DNA from: Thioploca ingrica
GTDB taxonomy: Bacteria; Pseudomonadota; Gammaproteobacteria; Beggiatoales; Beggiatoaceae
NCBI GenBank assembly: GCA_000828835.1
Contig: AP014633.1
Coordinates: forward strand, 1,798,001 to 1,862,000
Direction: 5' to 3'
Length of the DNA: 64,000 nucleotides
In this document: in pieces, positions 9,665 to 18,831 of the stretch
Numbering within the stretch: position 1 is the first letter of the stretch
Layout of the letters: each line of letters opens with the position of its first letter
Notes under the pieces: model-generated
Seen by the model: the letters and a program-made list of their open reading frames with translations, nothing else
Told to the model about the DNA's origin: nothing
Databases searched by the model: none
Program-made: the position numbers and the translations under genes

Positions 9665-11242
9665 ATGATGAACAAAAATATTTCCATTCCGCTTGTACTT
9701 ACTTTCTATCTGTTGTTACCGAGTTTTTTGCTCACTTTATCTTTGCCGGCTTTAGCCGGAATGAGCTTCGTCGAGAGGTTGCAAAATGGTCAAGGGCAGG
9801 TTGAAGGATTGGATGGTGCTAGTTTAGTAGCAGTCAGTCATGATGGTAAATTCGTCTATGTCGCCTCTAGTGAAGATAATCTGTTAACGGTATTGATACG
9901 CAATTCAGCCACCGGAGAAGTTACCCCAACTCACAGTGTCTCAGTTTCCGATGCTCGTTCTCTCACGGTGAGTGCCGACGACCAGTTCATCTACTCAGTA
10001 GGTTCTGAAGGATTAACGGTATTTAAGCGCGATCCAAACACCGGTCAATTAAGCTTGCAACAAACCATACCCGGAGAGAAGCTTGAATCTAATATTATAT
10101 CGGTCACAGTAAGTGCAGATAATCAGTCTGTCTATGTGCTCAGTTGGGTTTCGTTGGCAGTATTTAAACGTGATCCAAGCTCCGAGCAATTAACTTTTAA
10201 GCAAATTCTAAGAAACGGACAAGATGGGGTAGAGGGACTTGGGGATACTCGCTCAGTCACAGTAAGTTCGGATAATCAGTTTGTCTATGTGCTCGGTGGG
10301 GATACATTAGCAGTGTTTAAGCGCGATCCAATCACAGAACAGTTAACTTTTCAGCAAATTCTAAAAAACGGACAAGATGGGGTGGAGGGAATTGAGAATG
10401 CTCACTCGGTTACGGTAAGCCCAGATAATCAGTTTATCTATATGCTCGATTGGGATACGTTGGCAGTGTTTAAACACGACCTAAGCACTGAACAGTTAAC
10501 TTTTAAACAAATTCTAAAAAACGGACAAGATGGGGTAGAGGGACTTGGCGATGCTCGATCGATCGCAGTAAGTGCAGACAATCAGTTTGTTTATGTGGCT
10601 TCTTATGGTGACAATGCGGTAGCCGTGTTTGCATGTGATTTGAGCACGGGTCAATTAACTTTGCAACAAGTCCTGAAAAACGGAGAAACTGGGGTGAAGG
10701 GGCTTGAAGGTGCTAACTCAGTCTCAGCGAGTGTGGACAATCAATGGGTCTATGTAGCCAGTATTCTTTCTAACGCAGTAGCGGTGTTGGCACGCAATCC
10801 CAGCACCGGTCAGTTAACTTTGCGACAAGTCCTCAAGGATGGACAAACTCAGGTGGATGGACTTGATGGTGTTAGGTCAGTCGCGGTAAGTGCTGATGAC
10901 CAGTTTGTTTATGTGGCTTCTGGGGCGGACGACGCAGTGGTCGCGTTTGCGCGCGATAAGAACACCGGTCAGTTAACTTTACGACAAGTCCTGAGAGACG
11001 GACAAGCTGGGGTAGATGGACTTGTTGGTGCGAGGTCAATTACGGTAAGTGCTGATGACCAATTCGTTTATGTAATTAGTAACGGTGATAAAGCGTTGGC
11101 AGTGTTTGCACGTGATAAAAACACCGGTCAGTTAAGCTTTCAACAAGTCCTCAAAGATGGACAAAACGGGGTGGAAGGGCTTGCGAAGGCGCGGTCAATC
11201 ACGGCAAGTGCGGACAACTTGTCCGTCTATGTAACCCCCTGA
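9665..11242 (+). CDS. Giant beta-propeller exoprotein, N-terminal fragment (frameshifted)
   Basis: Start ATG 9665 with AGAGGAGAG just upstream; signal peptide MMNKNISIPLVLTFY to about residue 31 (LPALA). It then carries ten repeats of about 50 residues of the form ARSITVSADDQFVYVASNGDNAVAVF-RD-STGQLTLQQVLKNGQDGVEGL, the YncE/6-phosphogluconolactonase-like beta-propeller type. The frame ends abruptly in the middle of the tenth repeat (SADNLSVYVTP, stop at 11240). Deleting one C from the five-C run at 11235-11239 restores VYVTPDENNAVAMVVF, an exact repeat continuation, and joins it to the next reading frame. I therefore regard this and the following entry as one gene of about 7.8 kb. Whether the extra C is a sequencing error, a real mutation or a slippage switch cannot be decided here. 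Confidence 0.85.
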   Translation: MMNKNISIPLVLTFYLLLPSFLLTLSLPALAGMSFVERLQNGQGQVEGLDGASLVAVSHDGKFVYVASSEDNLLTVLIRNSATGEVTPTHSVSVSDARSLTVSADDQFIYSVGSEGLTVFKRDPNTGQLSLQQTIPGEKLESNIISVTVSADNQSVYVLSWVSLAVFKRDPSSEQLTFKQILRNGQDGVEGLGDTRSVTVSSDNQFVYVLGGDTLAVFKRDPITEQLTFQQILKNGQDGVEGIENAHSVTVSPDNQFIYMLDWDTLAVFKHDLSTEQLTFKQILKNGQDGVEGLGDARSIAVSADNQFVYVASYGDNAVAVFACDLSTGQLTLQQVLKNGETGVKGLEGANSVSASVDNQWVYVASILSNAVAVLARNPSTGQLTLRQVLKDGQTQVDGLDGVRSVAVSADDQFVYVASGADDAVVAFARDKNTGQLTLRQVLRDGQAGVDGLVGARSITVSADDQFVYVISNGDKALAVFARDKNTGQLSFQQVLKDGQNGVEGLAKARSITASADNLSVYVTP

Positions 11243-11255
11243 TGAGAACAACGCG

Positions 11256-14200
11256 GTGGCGATGGTGGTGTTTAAACGCGATCTAAGCACCGGTCAGCTC
11301 AGCTTGCAACAGGTTTTAAAAAAAGAACAACTCGGGATGGGAGAATCTTCCATCAATGTTAGCCCGGTCGTTGTGAGTGCGGATAACCGATTTGTTTATA
11401 TGACTGCTTATAATTATAGTGGTGAATCAGTAGTAGCAATATTTGCACGCGATCTGAGCACCGGTCAATTAACTTTACAACAACTCCTAAAAAACGGACA
11501 AAATGGGGTGGAGTGGCTTGAGAAGCCTTACCTAATCACAGTGAGTGCGGACGACCAATTTGTTTATGTGTTAGGTGACCAGCAGTTGTCCGTACTTGAA
11601 CGCGATCCGAGTACTGGTGAATTAAGGTTTCAACAAGCCCAAGAAGATTGGTATTGTGATTATTATGGTGATTCTGTCCCGACTTCAGTTGCGGTGAGTG
11701 CAGATAACCTATGGGTTTATGTAGTTTGTGAAAGAAATGACTCCGTGGAGGAAAGGGGAATGAGTGTATTTATACGCGATCCCAGCACGGGTCAGTTAAT
11801 ATTACAAGATAGATGGTATTATTACAACGATTGGTTTTGGGGAACGCCATCATCAGTCGCAGTCAGTCACGACAGCAGATTCGTCTACATCACGAGTCCT
11901 AAAACGGATACGATTATGGTATCCGCGCAAATCAACAATAGCCCTGAGAATTACATTTATTATTCTTACCAAGATAATCCCATTATTTTCAATGAAAATA
12001 CTTCTTTTACTTTTGTTACTACTTGGTGGGAAAGTATTCGTGATTTAGATGCCGGAATTTTTCCTCTTCAGGTTACTTTAACCGTTACCAACGGTACTTT
12101 AACCTTGAATGGTAGAGAAGGGCTTTCCTTTACAGAAGGTGATGGTACAGCAGATAATCGGTTGGTGTTTATCGGCACTTTAACCGCTATTAATAACGCC
12201 TTAAAGGGCATGACCTTTACACCGACTTTAAATTTTTACGGTGAGGCTACACTCAATATAGTAACCGATGACTTAGGTCACACCGGTTATGGTGGTGCTC
12301 AACAAGATACCGATACGCTGATTATCAAAGTTTTAGATGTCAATGAACCCCCGGTTATAGAAACCATTGCAACTCAATACGGCATACCTAATAAATTACT
12401 TAGTTTTAAAGTGATAGCGATAGACCCCAATGTACCCAAACAAAATTTAACTTATAAATTAATCAATAAAGATCTACCACCAGGTGCGAGCATCGATTCT
12501 GAAACCGGTCAATTCAAGTGGACACCTTTACCCACGCAAATTGGTATTTTTAAACTAACGGTTGCGGTGACTGATAACGGTGTCAATCCGGATAATTTGG
12601 AAGCAAGCCAAACTTTTGAAGTGATTATTAGCGATACCCCTATACTCAAGCCAATTGGTGCTCAAACGGTACTGGTTGATAACACCTTAACTTTTACTGC
12701 TCAAGCGGATTTTCTCGAAACGCCAGCTTTAACTTTTAGTTTGCTCAATGCCCCGACGGGTGCGCAGATTGATAAAAAAACTGGGAAATTTACTTGGACG
12801 CCGACTCAAACCGGGGAATTTCCAGTAACGGTAATGGTAACTGAACCCTTCGGTCAACGCACGGCAGAAGAAACGGTGATTATCACGGTCACTCAAGTTC
12901 TAACAAGCCTGGAGTTAACTTTAAACAGTGTGGCGATTTTCCAAAATGGTCACTTAACCGCTAAAGGGAAGTTAACCAGTTATCCGCAGCAACCCGCCGG
13001 TCTGAAAGAATTACCGATTCAATTGCAAATAACTGCTCCGGATGGCAGCATAACAACGCAGGAAGTTACTACGATAGCCAGCGGTGAATATCACTTTACT
13101 CAATTACCGGCTTTTACGCAAACGGGTCAGTATCAATTACAAGCCCAGTTTGCGAATGATGATCGCCTAGCTGCAAGTCAGTCCGAGCCACAAACGGTGT
13201 TAGTCAGTGCGTTAGCCGGTTATGCGCTGTTAGTCCAAGGACGGGATGCCAAAGGTAATGGTCAGGAAGCCTATGGTAAATCGCTCAATCGCGTGTATCA
13301 AAAACTGATAAATCGCGGCTTTATTGATGACAATATTGACTATCTCGGTTTTGATCAAAATCAAATCGGGGTGCTGGTGGATGACACTCCAGATAAAGCA
13401 AAAATTCAAAACACATTAAAAACTTTACAAACTCGTCTCAATGCCGATCCGGCGCCGCTGTACATTGTCATGGTTGATCACGGTGATTTAGAGGGAAATT
13501 TTCATTTGGATAATGGTAACCACGAAGAAATTGCCCCCACCGAATTGAATAATTGGTTAGCGGCGTTAGAACAAGGTTTAAATGACCCAGCTAAAGCTCA
13601 ACCACGTGTGATTATCATCGGTTCGTGCTATTCTGGCAATTTTATCTCGGCTTTATCTAAACCCGGTCGAATTTTGGTAACCAGTACCGCACCCGGAGAA
13701 GAATCTTACAAAGGTCCCAAAGAACCCGATGAAGTGCGCAGTGGTGAATACTTTATTGAAGCGTTGTTTGCCCAGCTTGGTCAAGGCTACTCACTAAAAA
13801 CCGCTTTTGAATTAGCAACGCAAAGTACCGAACTGTTTACTCGTACTGATGACACTGACTTTTTTAATGAGCAATTTCAAGATAATGCGGTGCAACATCC
13901 GTTACTCGATGACAACAGTGATAACCAAGGCAGCAATGTGTTGGGAGTAGATGGTCAAGCCGCTAAAACTATTTATTTAGGTTTAGGACCACAATATGAT
14001 CCCACTGCACCCGATAGTCCAGCGGTGATTTTGAGTGTCACGCCGACCGTTCACTTAGAGGCTAATACCACCAGCGCGCCATTATGGGCACGGGTTAATC
14101 AACCGAGCCGGGTGAAAGGCGAACAAGTTTTTGTCGATATTCGCCCACCCAGTCTGCAATTAACTAATAATGGTATCGAACAACGGGAAACGTTGGCAAT

Positions 14201-17200
14201 GGAGGGATTAGAACGAATCGAACTCGGCTTGGCTAGTGATAGTGAATTTAGTGGCCATTTTGACGGGTTTACACAAATGGGTCGTTATGAATTATTCTAC
14301 TTTGTGGTCGATAGTGAAACCGGCGATCGCTCGCCTTTACAACGTTCCCTGGTTTACAAAGACCGCGCTGGCAATCAACCCCCAACACCGGTGCAATTAC
14401 GCGCTCCCCAGAATGGAGACGAAACTCATACCACCGTCATTTTTGCTTGGCAACCCAGTCCTGATCCCGATAATGATCCGGTCACTTATACTTTTTTATT
14501 GGCGACGGAGCCGAGTATGCAACAAATTATCTATCGGCAAGAAGAACTGAGAATGACGATGACCTACTTAAATTCGGAATCCGTGATAGCTGATCCGTTA
14601 AATCAAGGTCAACCGGGTTTACGCGATGGGACAAAATACGCTTGGCAAGTTCAAGCTATTGATAAATATGGCGCAGTGGCAGAAAGTCCGGTCTTTACCT
14701 TCCAAACTAATGATACCAATTTACCGCCCGGTTTAGGCAGCCTCTACGTTTATAATGCGGTGGATTTTGTGTCCTTAGATAATGCCATGCTGGATTTTTG
14801 GGTAGTCGATGAGTGGGGAAATTTAGTTTTAGATGCCAATGGCTTACCAATTCCAGTGCAACAACCACCTGAAGTATTTCAAGATCAAGGATTTTACAAC
14901 CTGACGCTGCCGTATGGGCGCCGGCGCGCTACCCTTCACGCTACCGGTTATCAAGATCAACCCGTACTTATTGATACTACCGACGGCTTAGCTCACCTTC
15001 GAGTTGCCATGACGCCGGCGGGTGGTATTTCCATCCAACCGGGGCAACTGCAATTGACGGCTGAACAAACTCGAGTTGACGAAACGCAAGGTCAAATTGC
15101 CTTGGTAGTGAAACGAGTTGGTGGTGATGATGGAGTAGTCTCGGTCGCGTATCAATTGTTACCTGACAGTAGTGCTAGCCTGGGAAGTGACTATAGCGTT
15201 CAAGAAGGTCAATTAACTTGGGCGGATCAGGATAGTTTACCGAAAAAAATCTCAGTGACCTTACACGATGATGACCAGAAAGAAGGTGATGAAACTTTTA
15301 CTGTGCGGTTGAACAACCCCAGTGGTGGTGCTACACTGGGCACACCGAATACCATAAACATTACTCTCCTCGATGATGAAGCCCAGCAGCCACTGCAATC
15401 GGGAACACTGCAATTTCAAGTCCCGACTTATTCTGCAACCGAAGGAACGGTTTTACCCTCTATTCTCGTCAGTCGTGTTAAGGGGAGTAATGGAACCGTT
15501 GCCGTGCAATATTCAATTACCCCTCAAAGTACAGCGATTGCCAGCGATTACACCGGCGGGACTGGAATTTTGGAATGGGCGGATGGCGATACCGAACCCA
15601 AACCACTGCAATTGACCTTAATAGATGATTCGGAAGCGGAAGCGGTTGAAATAATTCAATTAACCTTATTCAATCCGACCGGTGGCGTCCAGTTAGGTGA
15701 ACCTATCCAAACGACTTTAACTATTGCGGATAATGAAATAACTACTCAACCTGGGGAAAATATGGTTATTGTGCCTCCTCAACCGGGTGATACTACCATA
15801 CCCAAAACCGATCCACCCAAAACGGATACTCTTCCAGTCATTGAACCATCAGAATCCCAAGCGGGTGTGCTACAATTCCTTGCACCAACTTATTCTCTAA
15901 ACGAAGGCCTTGGTTCAGTGAGGACTTTCACTGTCACCCGCAGTGGTGGGAGTCAAGGGGCGGTGTCAGTGGAATATGCCACGATAGGTGGAACTGCCGA
16001 AATGGGTTTAGATTATGTTGGTGGTACTGGCTTACTGACTTGGGCGGATGGTGATGATATGCCGAAAGCGATTGAACTGACAGTACTTGACGATCAAGAA
16101 GCAGAAAAAGCCGAAACCATTCAATTACAGTTAGCCAATCCTACCGGTAGAGCCACTTTAACTCTGTATCGACAAGCGACTTTAATTATTGCCGATAACG
16201 ATACCACCGCTGCTCAATCGCCCCATGAGGAACTGGCTTCGATAGAATTTACTTCACCGCTGTTTTGGGCACAAGAAGAAGATAATCTAGCTGAACTCAC
16301 GGTACTGCGCACTGGCAGCAGCCAGGGTGAGGTGTCGGTACAATATATCACTACCACCAACAGTAGCGCCATTTTAGGAGACGATTACCTCAATGGCAGT
16401 GGGACTCTTGTTTGGGCTGACCAAGAAACTCAACCCCAGACGATTACCTTAAACCTAATTGATGATCAGCTACCAGACGAAGAAATCATTCATCTCCTGC
16501 TAGTGAACCCGACCGGTCAAGCCCGGTTAGGTAAACAAAGTGAAGCCGCCGTCATCATTAAGGATAACGATAAGCCAGTTATCGCTCCTTCTCAGCCGGC
16601 CGTATTACAATTTACCCAAACATTTGCCACCGTACCAGAAAATCAGGGCTACATCCTCATTTCCATTATTCGCACCGGTAATCATCAAGAACCCATTACC
16701 GTTGATTACGAAACGATTAGCGAGACAGCGACGGCGCATGAAGATTACCTTCCCAGTCAAGGGCGTTTGAGTTGGGATGAAAGCGAAAAAGAGATGATTA
16801 GCTTAATTATCCCCATTTTGAAAGATAATCAGGTGGAACCCGATGAAACTTTTGTTATTCGCTTATCCAATCCCAGTGCCGCTGCCCAATTAGGCCCGCT
16901 GTCGCAAATAACCATTCAGATTCAAGACCAGGAAAGCTACTCCGATACTCAACCTTCGCCGCTGCTCCCCAATCTCGGTCGAGGTATGGCTTTGGTTAAT
17001 AGCCTTTCAACCCAGTGGAAAACCAGCTTAAATTGCCAGGCATTCCCTTGTCCACTCAAGGCGGCTTTCCGCGGTGGCAGTTCACTCAATGGCTTAAGTT
17101 ATCATCCGCAGTTAACTTTACATCCTTATCAATATGTCAATATTCGAGGAGAAATGGATGTAGCAGCGGAACACGTGGGACAACCCGCTGAGTTGCTGAT

Positions 17201-17480
17201 TGTCGCGGCTTGGAAACCGATTAATTCAACCGAGCCAGAAAATTACTTTATGCAAGATAATCAAGGTCAAATTTTACCTTGGGATTTGAATTTAGCGCAT
17301 TTGGTGGCGGCTCAAAAAGCGGTGACGTTGATGCCCACCCAGGTAATTGATCTGTATACCGGTTTCCTCGGTAGCGGGCAAATTCGGTTATTTTTTGGTT
17401 ATCAATTGCCGGACGGGGTGATCGTTTTTAATGGTGAACAATCGGTGGAATTGGTGGTGAAGACATTGGCAGAGGATTAG
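11256..17480 (+). CDS. Giant exoprotein, C-terminal part: propeller, cadherin/Ig-like, C13-like peptidase, five Calx-beta domains
   Basis: 2074 residues from the first ATG, but the coding frame is meaningful from 11241. Residues 1-225 complete the propeller with four more blades (14 in all with the first fragment, enough for two seven-bladed propellers). A cadherin-like adhesin module (about 225-360) and two putative Ig domains (PPGASIDSETGQFKWTP, PTGAQIDKKTGKFTWTP) follow, then an Ig-like domain. Residues about 650-910 resemble a legumain-type C13/caspase-fold peptidase: YALLVQGRD, MVDHGD with the candidate catalytic His near 740, and IIIGSCYSG with the candidate Cys near 790. A fibronectin-like section lies near 1040-1150. 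Five Calx-beta domains (about 1260-1895; DYTGGTGILEWADGD, DDSEAEAVE) and a unique C-terminal domain with LNCQAFPCPL complete it. Extracellular matrix or proteolytic surface role inferred. Confidence 0.85.
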   Translation: MAMVVFKRDLSTGQLSLQQVLKKEQLGMGESSINVSPVVVSADNRFVYMTAYNYSGESVVAIFARDLSTGQLTLQQLLKNGQNGVEWLEKPYLITVSADDQFVYVLGDQQLSVLERDPSTGELRFQQAQEDWYCDYYGDSVPTSVAVSADNLWVYVVCERNDSVEERGMSVFIRDPSTGQLILQDRWYYYNDWFWGTPSSVAVSHDSRFVYITSPKTDTIMVSAQINNSPENYIYYSYQDNPIIFNENTSFTFVTTWWESIRDLDAGIFPLQVTLTVTNGTLTLNGREGLSFTEGDGTADNRLVFIGTLTAINNALKGMTFTPTLNFYGEATLNIVTDDLGHTGYGGAQQDTDTLIIKVLDVNEPPVIETIATQYGIPNKLLSFKVIAIDPNVPKQNLTYKLINKDLPPGASIDSETGQFKWTPLPTQIGIFKLTVAVTDNGVNPDNLEASQTFEVIISDTPILKPIGAQTVLVDNTLTFTAQADFLETPALTFSLLNAPTGAQIDKKTGKFTWTPTQTGEFPVTVMVTEPFGQRTAEETVIITVTQVLTSLELTLNSVAIFQNGHLTAKGKLTSYPQQPAGLKELPIQLQITAPDGSITTQEVTTIASGEYHFTQLPAFTQTGQYQLQAQFANDDRLAASQSEPQTVLVSALAGYALLVQGRDAKGNGQEAYGKSLNRVYQKLINRGFIDDNIDYLGFDQNQIGVLVDDTPDKAKIQNTLKTLQTRLNADPAPLYIVMVDHGDLEGNFHLDNGNHEEIAPTELNNWLAALEQGLNDPAKAQPRVIIIGSCYSGNFISALSKPGRILVTSTAPGEESYKGPKEPDEVRSGEYFIEALFAQLGQGYSLKTAFELATQSTELFTRTDDTDFFNEQFQDNAVQHPLLDDNSDNQGSNVLGVDGQAAKTIYLGLGPQYDPTAPDSPAVILSVTPTVHLEANTTSAPLWARVNQPSRVKGEQVFVDIRPPSLQLTNNGIEQRETLAMEGLERIELGLASDSEFSGHFDGFTQMGRYELFYFVVDSETGDRSPLQRSLVYKDRAGNQPPTPVQLRAPQNGDETHTTVIFAWQPSPDPDNDPVTYTFLLATEPSMQQIIYRQEELRMTMTYLNSESVIADPLNQGQPGLRDGTKYAWQVQAIDKYGAVAESPVFTFQTNDTNLPPGLGSLYVYNAVDFVSLDNAMLDFWVVDEWGNLVLDANGLPIPVQQPPEVFQDQGFYNLTLPYGRRRATLHATGYQDQPVLIDTTDGLAHLRVAMTPAGGISIQPGQLQLTAEQTRVDETQGQIALVVKRVGGDDGVVSVAYQLLPDSSASLGSDYSVQEGQLTWADQDSLPKKISVTLHDDDQKEGDETFTVRLNNPSGGATLGTPNTINITLLDDEAQQPLQSGTLQFQVPTYSATEGTVLPSILVSRVKGSNGTVAVQYSITPQSTAIASDYTGGTGILEWADGDTEPKPLQLTLIDDSEAEAVEIIQLTLFNPTGGVQLGEPIQTTLTIADNEITTQPGENMVIVPPQPGDTTIPKTDPPKTDTLPVIEPSESQAGVLQFLAPTYSLNEGLGSVRTFTVTRSGGSQGAVSVEYATIGGTAEMGLDYVGGTGLLTWADGDDMPKAIELTVLDDQEAEKAETIQLQLANPTGRATLTLYRQATLIIADNDTTAAQSPHEELASIEFTSPLFWAQEEDNLAELTVLRTGSSQGEVSVQYITTTNSSAILGDDYLNGSGTLVWADQETQPQTITLNLIDDQLPDEEIIHLLLVNPTGQARLGKQSEAAVIIKDNDKPVIAPSQPAVLQFTQTFATVPENQGYILISIIRTGNHQEPITVDYETISETATAHEDYLPSQGRLSWDESEKEMISLIIPILKDNQVEPDETFVIRLSNPSAAAQLGPLSQITIQIQDQESYSDTQPSPLLPNLGRGMALVNSLSTQWKTSLNCQAFPCPLKAAFRGGSSLNGLSYHPQLTLHPYQYVNIRGEMDVAAEHVGQPAELLIVAAWKPINSTEPENYFMQDNQGQILPWDLNLAHLVAAQKAVTLMPTQVIDLYTGFLGSGQIRLFFGYQLPDGVIVFNGEQSVELVVKTLAED

Positions 17481-17556
17481 CCCTGGTTGGTTCACTGCCA
17501 TTTTTGCCCTAACGCCCAACAGCCCGCGTTAACGCCATTAAGTTAAGCCGAGTTTG

Positions 17557-17580
17557 GTAGGGTGCCTCCCACGCACCCTA
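17557..17580 (+). repeat. GTAG-foot hairpin, possible terminator
   Basis: GTAG then GGTGC, short spacer, GCACCC, followed by TATCTATCCTTTTTT. It sits between the convergent giant gene and the HepT-like gene, so the palindrome with its T-rich tail could end transcription of the giant gene. Confidence 0.5.
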
Positions 17581-17640
17581 TCTATCCTTTTTTCATTTCT
17601 GCTTCTCCTTTGCTGTTTTAATAATTGTAAATTAAAATTA

Positions 17641-18009
17641 CTATAATTGTGCTAAGAGCAATTCAAATAACACCAAATATTTTCGCAGGCTAGCATAGAT
17701 TTCTTCTGCTAAATTGTCGTTATAAGTATGAATGGTCAAGTTACGCTTGGCTATCATTTCTACAAACGTTTCTTCATCTGTAATCCAACCCTGCTGAAAG
17801 GCTTGTTGGAAACAATTTTTAGGCGATTTGCACACTTCTAACCCTTCATTTCTTAAAGCTTCTTGAATAGCCTTCCAAGCTAATTCATAACACAGTTCAT
17901 AGCGTTTGATAGCGGCATCACGCACAATCGGTGTTGCTGTTTCTCCCAGAATAATTTTTAGGTTATCAACTGCTTTAGCAAAATTAGCACGCTTATATTT
18001 ATCGTTCAT
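17641..18009 (-). CDS. hepT: HEPN toxin of HepT type (HI0074-like nucleotidyltransferase partner)
   Basis: 122 residues, all-helical by appearance. Residues 89-96 read RNLTIHTY, the R-x4-H-x-Y motif of HepT HEPN ribonucleases, whose tyrosine is the residue AMPylated by the partner MntA in the characterised Shewanella system. Overall length and the phrase CYELAWKAIQEAL also match the HI0074/NTase-substrate-binding family. Its ATG overlaps the stop of the upstream nucleotidyltransferase gene by four bases (18006-18009), so the two are translationally coupled. By family knowledge it is an RNase toxin kept silent by AMPylation; activity here is inferred from the intact motif. Older annotation would call it a nucleotidyltransferase substrate-binding protein. 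Confidence 0.82.
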   Translation of the reverse strand: MNDKYKRANFAKAVDNLKIILGETATPIVRDAAIKRYELCYELAWKAIQEALRNEGLEVCKSPKNCFQQAFQQGWITDEETFVEMIAKRNLTIHTYNDNLAEEIYASLRKYLVLFELLLAQL

Positions 18010-18317
18010 AACCTTTGTCCATATCGTTTTATTTCTTGCTTTAATAGGTCACTGGCCGATTTCATATCGACTAGATCAATACGATACAGTGTAGGAAAAT
18101 CGTCAAGCCAGTTTCTAAAATGGGTTAAATCTTGTGAATTTAATTCCTCATTATATTCAATGGCTAAATCAATATCTGATTGTGGGTAAGCGTTACCTTT
18201 TATCCAAGAACCAAACCAAATCAGATTAGCTTTACCCTGGAAACGATGATTAAATTCGGTTGAAATCACTTTAACAATCGTTTTAACTCGCTCTGGAATC
18301 ATCTCTTTCATTTTCAA
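18006..18317 (-). CDS. mntA: Minimal nucleotidyltransferase antitoxin of MntA type
   Basis: 103 residues. Residues 36-50 are GSWIKGNAYPQSDID, an exact G-S-x10-D-x-D pattern of minimal nucleotidyltransferases (HI0073/MntA), followed by LAIEY. A third acidic residue may be the D in RIDLVDM near residue 80. First gene of a two-gene operon with the HEPN protein (4-bp overlap). In known HepT-MntA modules this enzyme transfers AMP from ATP to the HEPN tyrosine and so neutralises it. Several ATGs are clustered at the 5' end (MKMKEM), so the exact start may be up to five codons later. The pair is isolated between the giant exoprotein gene and the tRNA, fitting an accessory module. Confidence 0.82.
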   Translation of the reverse strand: MKMKEMIPERVKTIVKVISTEFNHRFQGKANLIWFGSWIKGNAYPQSDIDLAIEYNEELNSQDLTHFRNWLDDFPTLYRIDLVDMKSASDLLKQEIKRYGQRL

Positions 18318-18554
18318 TATGTTTGGATTAATATTGCAACATGGCCACTTAGATTAATATCATTTTAGAGTTTCTTCAACAAAATAACGAAATTCTAGAT
18401 AGGTCACCGGCAGCATAACGCCGACCGATATAAAGTTAAAAAGAAAATTTCTTGTTATTAAAATTATTATGTTACCTTACAAAGCTGGACTGGAGCACAT
18501 CCTTTCGGTTAGAATGACATCTGTCAATATCGGTATTGCTTAATTTTGATTTAC

Positions 18555-18645
18555 GGAGAGGTGTCCGAGTGGCTGAAGGAGCACGACTGGAAATCGTGTG
18601 TACGTTAACTACGTACCGAGGGTTCGAATCCCTCTCTCTCCGCCA
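18555..18645 (+). tRNA. tRNA-Ser (anticodon GGA)
   Basis: 91 nt including encoded CCA. Acceptor stem GGAGAGG (18555-18561) pairs with TCTCTCC (18635-18641), discriminator G, then CCA. The anticodon loop in CGACTGGAAATCG gives GGA, reading UCC/UCU. A long variable arm (GTACGTTAACTACGTAC) typical of serine tRNAs and a T arm GAGGGTTCGAATCCCTC are present. The SRP RNA gene follows 15 nt later. Confidence 0.96.
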
Positions 18646-18660
18646 ATGATTAATGATTAT

Positions 18661-18774
18661 GGTGGTTCGTGTCGGTCCCCTCGCAACGTAAAGTTGTGAA
18701 CCCCGTCAGGTCCGGAAGGAAGCAGCGGTAGCAGCGAAAACGGGTGCCGGGGTGTGGCTGACATGGGCTACCGC
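18661..18774 (+). ncRNA. ffs: Signal recognition particle RNA, small bacterial (4.5S) type
   Basis: It contains the universally conserved SRP domain IV core GTCAGGTCCGGAAGGAAGCAGC-like segment at 18705-18726 (internal loop plus GGAA tetraloop). The two ends, GGTGGTTCGTGTCGG and GGCTGACATGGGCTACC, can pair to make the long single hairpin. The length near 110 nt matches gammaproteobacterial 4.5S RNA; ends are approximate by a few bases. It binds Ffh for co-translational membrane targeting. It lies directly after tRNA-Ser and may be co-transcribed with it. Confidence 0.93.
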
Positions 18775-18831
18775 CCCCCTAATCTTAACGCTTAGCGCTC
18801 GTGCTGATGACGAGATTCAGTTGACGACCCA

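Noticed and set aside
11231-11256. Programmed ribosomal frameshift in the giant gene
   Set aside because: Five C followed by TGA is not a known slippery heptamer with a downstream stimulatory structure that I can see; a mutation, sequencing error or phase tract explains it more simply.
18006-18317. Simple single nucleotidyltransferase of antibiotic-resistance type
   Set aside because: At 103 residues it is a minimal nucleotidyltransferase and is overlapped by a HEPN partner, so a toxin-antitoxin role fits better.
18460-18554. Promoter hexamers before tRNA-Ser (TTGTTA ... TATGTT)
   Set aside because: The spacing between the two boxes is wrong and the tract is AT-rich enough to give such matches by chance.
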